A stretch of DNA of 64,000 nt from Peptoniphilus_A genitalis. Lineage in GTDB: Bacteria > Bacillota > Clostridia > Tissierellales > Peptoniphilaceae. Positions 60,349-64,000 of the stretch are shown here, piece after piece. A model generated the notes under the pieces. That model was given only the letters and a program-made list of their open reading frames with translations, did no database searches and was not told the DNA's origin. The stretch lies in assembly GCF_949769225.1 (NCBI RefSeq), contig NZ_CATKPB010000002.1; one strand, 5' to 3'. Each line of letters opens with the position of its first letter. The first letter of the stretch is position 1. The translations under genes were made by a program, and so were the position numbers.

Positions 60349-60848
60349 AAAATCATTCCTTCTATTAACTTAATAGTTATTGTTGAATCTATTTTTTTAA
60401 TAAATTCTTTTACTCCAGGCACCTGATAAGTTTCCTTATCCTTGCCTTCTATGACAAAAATATCATTAGCGGGATATTCCAATACTTCCTTTAAGACTCC
60501 AAGGTAATTACCATCAGTGTCATAAACTTCTTTTCCAATTAAATCAGAAACATAATACTGGTCTTCCTCAAGTTCTAACCTGTCTTCATCTTTAATATAA
60601 ATGTTAGATCCCTTTAAGTTAAGAACATCATTTATATTTTCATAACCTTCAAAGCTTAAATAGACAAAATCATTAACTCGAACTCTTTTAATAAAAAATT
60701 CTTTTAAATCTTCGCCTACAAATACACTTTCAAGTTTAGAAAACCTCTTTTTGTCAAATGTATAAGGATCAACCTTAAGGTCACCCTTAATACCGTGAGT
60801 ATTAATTATTTTACCAATGCAAGTAATTGAATCTTTAATATTCTTCAA
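60345..60848 (-). CDS. rimM: Ribosome maturation factor RimM
   Basis: RimM helps assemble the 30S head near S19. IGKIINTHGIKGDLKVDPYT is the typical start. The second half holds the PRC-barrel (YYVSDLIGKEVYDTDGNYLGVLKEVLEYPANDIFVI, VPGVKEFIKKID). It has 167 residues. The TTG start at 60848 overlaps the khpA end and has only a poor ribosome site, so the exact start is uncertain. Confidence 0.95.
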   Translation of the reverse strand: MKNIKDSITCIGKIINTHGIKGDLKVDPYTFDKKRFSKLESVFVGEDLKEFFIKRVRVNDFVYLSFEGYENINDVLNLKGSNIYIKDEDRLELEEDQYYVSDLIGKEVYDTDGNYLGVLKEVLEYPANDIFVIEGKDKETYQVPGVKEFIKKIDSTITIKLIEGMIL

Positions 60849-61068
60849 TTTCCAAATTAACCTTTACATCTTCTTTTAGTGAAACAGCTTTTAAAATTGC
60901 TCTTATTGCCTTAGCAATTCTGCCTTGTTTGCCAATAACTTTTCCCATATCATTTGATGCAACTTTAAGAGTAATATCAATTGAATTATCATTCTTAGTC
61001 ATTGCCACATCAACTGAAGAAGGATCGTCAACTAAAGATTTAGCAATATATTCAATTAATTCAACCAT
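60835..61068 (-). CDS. khpA: KH-domain RNA-binding protein KhpA
   Basis: This 77-residue protein contains a single KH domain with the nucleic-acid loop GKVIGKQGRIAKAIRAIL (IGxxG variant). KhpA, with KhpB/Jag, binds RNA and links translation to division in Gram-positive cocci. ATG at 61068 follows GGAGGACCAA; the upstream TTG is not used. Its place between rpsP and rimM is standard. Confidence 0.95.
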   Translation of the reverse strand: MVELIEYIAKSLVDDPSSVDVAMTKNDNSIDITLKVASNDMGKVIGKQGRIAKAIRAILKAVSLKEDVKVNLEIEEY

Positions 61069-61088
61069 TTGGTCCTCCAAACATACTG

Positions 61089-61388
61089 TTATTCAGTAGC
61101 TTCTGATTCACTTGCTTCTGCTGTATTATTTGAGTTTGCACCAGCGCTGTACACTGAGTTTTCTCTGAAAAGTCTGTCAACTGTATCAGTAGGTTTTGCA
61201 CCATTCTTAATCCAGTTGTTAGCTTTTTCTGCATCTACAACAACTTCCTTAGGAGTTGTAAGTGGGTTATAATAACCAATCTCCTCGATGAATTTTCCAT
61301 CTCTAGGACTTCTAGAGTCTGCTACAACTATTCTATAAAAGGGTTTTTTCTTAGCACCCATTCTTCTAAGTCTAATTTTAACTGCCAA
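61089..61388 (-). CDS. rpsP: 30S ribosomal protein S16
   Basis: S16 is an early-assembly 30S protein. KIRLRRMGAKKKPFYRIVVADSR and FIEEIGYYNPL are diagnostic. A TTG start codon (61388) lies 6 bases after GGAGGTG and is followed by the conserved AVKIRL, so the first residue replaces the usual Met-Ala. It has 99 residues, with an Asn/Glu/Ala-rich C-terminal tail (SNNTAEASESEATE). Confidence 0.97.
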   Translation of the reverse strand: MAVKIRLRRMGAKKKPFYRIVVADSRSPRDGKFIEEIGYYNPLTTPKEVVVDAEKANNWIKNGAKPTDTVDRLFRENSVYSAGANSNNTAEASESEATE

Positions 61389-61437
61389 ATTATTCACCTC
61401 CACAAAAAAATTTATATATTAAAATATATAAGCTAAC

Positions 61438-62775
61438 TTAAAAGGAAAAAGGTAATTTAAACTTTCTCTTTCCCATTGTCTTGGACATGTTTCCAAATTG
61501 TTTCATCATCTTTCTCATGTCCTTAAACTGTTTAATCAGTTTGTTTACATCGGCTGGACTAGTTCCAGATCCCTTTGCTATTCTCTTCCTTCTGGAAGAA
61601 TCTATAATTTCTGGCTTTTGTCTTTCCTTCTTTGTCATGGAAAGAATAATAGCCTCTACCTTAGCAAATTCGTTGTCAGGTAAGCTAATACCCTTTAGAG
61701 CCTTGCTGTTCATACCAGGAATCATTCCTATTATATCTTCAAGTGGCCCCATGTTTTTCATTTGTTGCATTTGGTCTAGGAAATCTTCAAAAGTGAAGGT
61801 TGACTTCCTAAGTTTTTCTTCAAGTTCCTTTGCCTTTTTATCATCAACAGCTGACTGTGCCTTTTCGATTAAGGAGAGCACATCTCCCATTCCAAGTATT
61901 CTTGAAGCCATTCTATCTGGGTGAAAGACTTCAATGTTGTCCATTTTTTCACCACTGGCGATAAACTTAATAGGAACATCTGTAACTGACCTAATTGAAA
62001 GGGCAGCACCACCTCTGGCATCACCATCAAGTTTAGTTAAGATAACACCTGTTAGCTTTAACATGTCATCAAAAGTATCAGCAACATTTACTGCATCTTG
62101 ACCTGTCATTGCATCAAGGACAAGAAGAACTTCAGATGGCTCAAGTGCCTCGTGAATATCTTGAAGCTCTTTCATAAGGGCTTCATCTATGTGAAGTCTA
62201 CCTGCAGTATCTATGATGACAACATCATTTCCATTTTTCTTGGCATGCTCAAGAGCTGCCTTGGAAATATCAACTGGAGAAATCTTATCTCCCATAGTAA
62301 ATACTGGAGTATCAACAGACTCACCTACAACTTGAAGTTGTTTTATAGCTGCTGGTCTGTAAACGTCACAAGCAACTAAAAGAGGTCTCTTTCCATCTTT
62401 TTTTAATTTATTGGCAAGCTTACCACTTGTAGTAGTTTTACCTGCACCTTGAAGACCACACATCATTATAACAGTTGGTTTCTTTGAGAAGTCAATTTTA
62501 ACTTCGCTAGTACCCATTAGACTTGTGAGTTCTTCATTAACAATTTTTATTACTTGCTGGCCGGGAGTTAGGGATTCTAAAACTTCTTTTCCCAAAGCCC
62601 TTTCTTTTACTGTCTTGACAAAGTCTTTTACAACTCTGAAGTTTACGTCAGCTTCAAGAAGTGCAAGTTTTACCTCACGCATTGCTGCGTCAATATCTTT
62701 TTCAGATAATTTACCTTTACCTCTTAAATTTTGCAAAGTATTTTGCAATTTATCGGATAAACTTTCGAATACCAA
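61438..62775 (-). CDS. ffh: Signal recognition particle protein Ffh
   Basis: Ffh binds the 4.5S/6S RNA and signal sequences as they leave the ribosome. An N domain is followed by the G domain with GLQGAGKTTTSGKLA (about residue 106), DTAGRLH, TKLDGDARGGAALS. The C-terminal M domain is Met-rich (MGPLEDIIGMIPGM, KQFKDMRKMMKQFGNMSKTM). It has 445 residues. It starts with TTG after AGGAGGTGG. The receptor gene ftsY lies just upstream across the repeat-bearing gap. Confidence 0.97.
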   Translation of the reverse strand: MVFESLSDKLQNTLQNLRGKGKLSEKDIDAAMREVKLALLEADVNFRVVKDFVKTVKERALGKEVLESLTPGQQVIKIVNEELTSLMGTSEVKIDFSKKPTVIMMCGLQGAGKTTTSGKLANKLKKDGKRPLLVACDVYRPAAIKQLQVVGESVDTPVFTMGDKISPVDISKAALEHAKKNGNDVVIIDTAGRLHIDEALMKELQDIHEALEPSEVLLVLDAMTGQDAVNVADTFDDMLKLTGVILTKLDGDARGGAALSIRSVTDVPIKFIASGEKMDNIEVFHPDRMASRILGMGDVLSLIEKAQSAVDDKKAKELEEKLRKSTFTFEDFLDQMQQMKNMGPLEDIIGMIPGMNSKALKGISLPDNEFAKVEAIILSMTKKERQKPEIIDSSRRKRIAKGSGTSPADVNKLIKQFKDMRKMMKQFGNMSKTMGKRKFKLPFSF

Positions 62776-62786
62776 AAATCCACCTC

Positions 62787-63143
62787 CTAGTCAAAAAGTA
62801 TTTCTCTAAGCTCTTTAATTTTTAAATTATTGTTTTCACTTAGACTTTCTTTTTCTATACTTTCTAAAATTCTTTCTATTTTTTCATTTTTTATTTCTTT
62901 ATTAGCTTCTTCTTTTTTTGCATTTTTTATTAACTCAAGTTTTGCTTCAAACTCCTCTAAGTTGTTCTCTGCTCTCTTTAAGTTGTCGAATACTGCTTGC
63001 TTAGATATATTAAGTTCAGAGGAAATCTCGTTGATTGTGCAATCATAAACATAATACATTAGGGCAGCCTTCTTCTGCTTTTCAGTAAGAAGCTTTCCGT
63101 AAAAATCAAGTAAGCTGTTCATCCTGAAAAATTTCTCATTCAT
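62787..63143 (-). CDS. ylxM: YlxM-family DNA-binding protein
   Basis: The 118-residue protein has the YlxM/p13 core: LLDFYGKLLTEKQKKAALMYYVYDCTINEISSELNISKQAVFDNLKRAE, a sigma-like helix-turn-helix. The C-terminal half is a charged coiled segment. YlxM is always found beside ffh and is thought to affect SRP. Eleven bases separate the two genes. A TATAAT sequence overlaps its start codon. Confidence 0.93.
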   Translation of the reverse strand: MNEKFFRMNSLLDFYGKLLTEKQKKAALMYYVYDCTINEISSELNISKQAVFDNLKRAENNLEEFEAKLELIKNAKKEEANKEIKNEKIERILESIEKESLSENNNLKIKELREILFD

Positions 63144-63192
63144 TATATCACCATTTTTCTTGAGAGGTCAACCTCTTTACTTGACCTATCTA

Positions 63193-63221
63193 ATTCTAAC
63201 TAATAGCCCACTTAATGTCAA
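63193..63221 (-). promoter_or_regulatory. Promoter for ylxM-ffh-rpsP-khpA-rimM-trmD-rplS
   Basis: On the minus strand TTGACA (63221-63216), 17 bases and TAGAAT (63198-63193) are seen. Downstream, GAGGT-TG-ACCTC and the GGTCAA/TTGACC pair form small inverted repeats in the leader. TTGACC with TATAAT at 18 bp gives a second, weaker possibility closer to the gene. Confidence 0.75.
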
Positions 63222-63285
63222 CAATTTTTTTAAAGTTTTTTAGTTTTTTTATTGTTTTTTAGGATTTTTTTCTATTATATCTAGG

Positions 63286-63483
63286 CTTTGAATTCAATAA
63301 CTTTAATAACTTTTTAAAATTTTATAGAATTACAAAATCATATGACGTCATAAGACTTTATGACTTCCTAATTTCCTATTAGTTTATAAATTTTTATGAC
63401 TTAATAGGTTTTTATAACTCAGTAATTCTTTATAACTTTGTCAGTTTTTATGACTTAATAGATCTTTATTACTTTATAAAATT
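63286..63483. repeat. Degenerate tandem repeat array, 18-bp unit
   Basis: Read on the plus strand, copies start at 63304, 63322, 63340, 63358, 63376, 63394, 63412, 63430, 63448 and 63466, each exactly 18 bases apart, with a more divergent copy near 63286. Clear units are ATATGACGTCATAAGACT, TTATGACTTCCTAATTTC, TTATGACTTAATAGGTTT and TTATGACTTAATAGATCT. The consensus is about TTATGACTTAATAGGTTT. It matches the array at 31734-31960. No open frame of note crosses it. Confidence 0.8.
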
Positions 63484-63576
63484 TTATTTTTGAAATTTTC
63501 AAACTCTTTAAAATAATTTTTCCACAATAAATCTTTCAAATAATTTTACAAAAACCATCACTTAAAAGTTATCAAT

Positions 63577-63601
63577 AAAAAAGTAGGCCCTAAGACCTAC
63601 T
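63577..63601 (-). terminator. Terminator after ftsY
   Basis: On the minus strand AGTAGGTC-TTAG-GGCCTACT forms an 8-bp stem (one wobble) followed by T6. It lies about 20 bases after the ftsY stop. Confidence 0.88.
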
Positions 63602-63618
63602 AAATATTTTTATGAATT

Positions 63619-64000
63619 TTAACCAAAAATTGTTTCTAAGAAGTTATCGATGTTGAAGTCTTGAAGGTCATCAATTCCTTCCCCAACTCCAATAAGTTTA
63701 ATAGGAATTCCAAGTTCTGATTGAAGGGCAACAACAACGCCACCCTTGGCTGTTCCGTCAAGCTTTGTTAGCGCAATTCCTGTTATGTCAGTTGCTTCTC
63801 TAAAGGTCTTAGCTTGGTTAATCGCATTTTGACCTGTTGTTGAGTCAAGTACCAATAAGTTTTCACGATTTGCTTCTGGGAACTTGTTAGAAATAATCCT
63901 ATTAATTTTTTCAAGTTCCTTCATTAGATTAGACTTGTTGTGAAGTCTTCCTGCTGTGTCAACAATAAGGACGTCAGTTTTTCTAGCCTTAGCTGCTTCA
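63619..64000 (-). CDS. ftsY: Signal recognition particle receptor FtsY (C-terminal part, cut by window edge)
   Basis: FtsY is the membrane-docked SRP receptor GTPase. The visible C-terminal 126 residues or so include DVLIVDTAGRLHNKSNL (G3), LLVLDSTTGQNAINQAKTF, ALTKLDGTAKGGVVVALQSELGIPIKLIGVGEGIDDLQDF (G4, G5 region) and the family ending FNIDNFLETIFG. The start lies beyond position 64000. It is separated from ylxM-ffh by a terminator and the repeat array. Confidence 0.95.
   Translation of the reverse strand, partial: EAAKARKTDVLIVDTAGRLHNKSNLMKELEKINRIISNKFPEANRENLLVLDSTTGQNAINQAKTFREATDITGIALTKLDGTAKGGVVVALQSELGIPIKLIGVGEGIDDLQDFNIDNFLETIFG

Noticed and set aside
72..63048. Plus-strand open frames within genes throughout the window
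   Set aside because: They lie opposite well-conserved minus-strand genes, lack ribosome sites and known motifs, and show the Ser/Phe/Leu-rich composition of antisense reading.
63340..63357. TATGACGTCATA as a regulator operator
   Set aside because: It is part of one repeat unit, and neighbouring units do not keep the palindrome, so chance is likely.

Overview
The window is a dense, low-GC stretch of a Firmicutes chromosome in which every supported gene lies on the minus strand. It reads as leading-strand core genome. I see no rRNA or tRNA gene, no insertion sequence, no phage gene and no CRISPR array. AT-rich codon use, AGGAGG/AGGTGA ribosome sites, a dcw cell-wall cluster, a SCIFF ranthipeptide locus, HemZ, a clostridial-type Zn peptidase and an SpoIID-like protein suggest an anaerobic Clostridia/Tissierellia member. 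A Gram-positive anaerobic coccus such as Anaerococcus or Peptoniphilus is my best guess; this is inference from protein style, without any search.

Layout from high to low coordinates (the direction of transcription). ftsY (partial, 63619-64000) ends at a terminator and is followed by a 475-bp AT-rich gap carrying an 18-bp-period repeat array. Next is the ylxM-ffh-rpsP-khpA-rimM-trmD-rplS operon (62.8-59.3 kb). A GH18/SH3 surface protein, a Zn-dependent phospholipase C-like protein and asnA follow (59.2-55.8 kb). Then come an unknown gene, ruvC-ruvA-ruvB, an SpoIID-like gene, queA and tgt (55.7-49.6 kb). yajC and the SCIFF precursor with its radical-SAM maturase lie at 49.5-47.6 kb. An operon recJ-relA-dtd-MBL-hemZ-murE-like (47.5-39.6 kb) leads to aspS-rseC-two unknown membrane coiled-coil genes-traB-like (39.5-34.3 kb). 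An OmpR/histidine-kinase pair (34.1-32.0 kb) ends at a terminator, and a second gap with the same 18-bp repeat family follows. The dcw cluster mraZ-rsmH-ftsL-PBP-mraY-murD-ftsW-murG-divIB, then ftsZ, spans 31.5-20.7 kb. gltS, nrdR-rarA and asnS-leuS follow (20.2-13.2 kb). Last is the long housekeeping run yicC-gmk-rpoZ-coaBC-priA-def-fmt-Zn peptidase-rsmB, then rlmN-stp-prkC-rsgA (13.1 kb to the left edge).

The genes fall into a few themes: translation and protein targeting (SRP, ribosomal proteins, tRNA/rRNA modification, aminoacyl-tRNA synthetases), envelope growth and division (dcw genes, PASTA kinase and phosphatase), recombination and repair (RuvABC, RecJ, RarA, PriA), and stringent response (RelA). 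The most interesting items are the 18-bp repeat arrays upstream of two major operons, the SCIFF RiPP gene pair with a hairpin between precursor and maturase, paired MraZ boxes, an atypical MurE-like ligase where hisS often sits, an inverted repeat that would hide a ribosome-binding site, and two adjacent unknown membrane coiled-coil genes.
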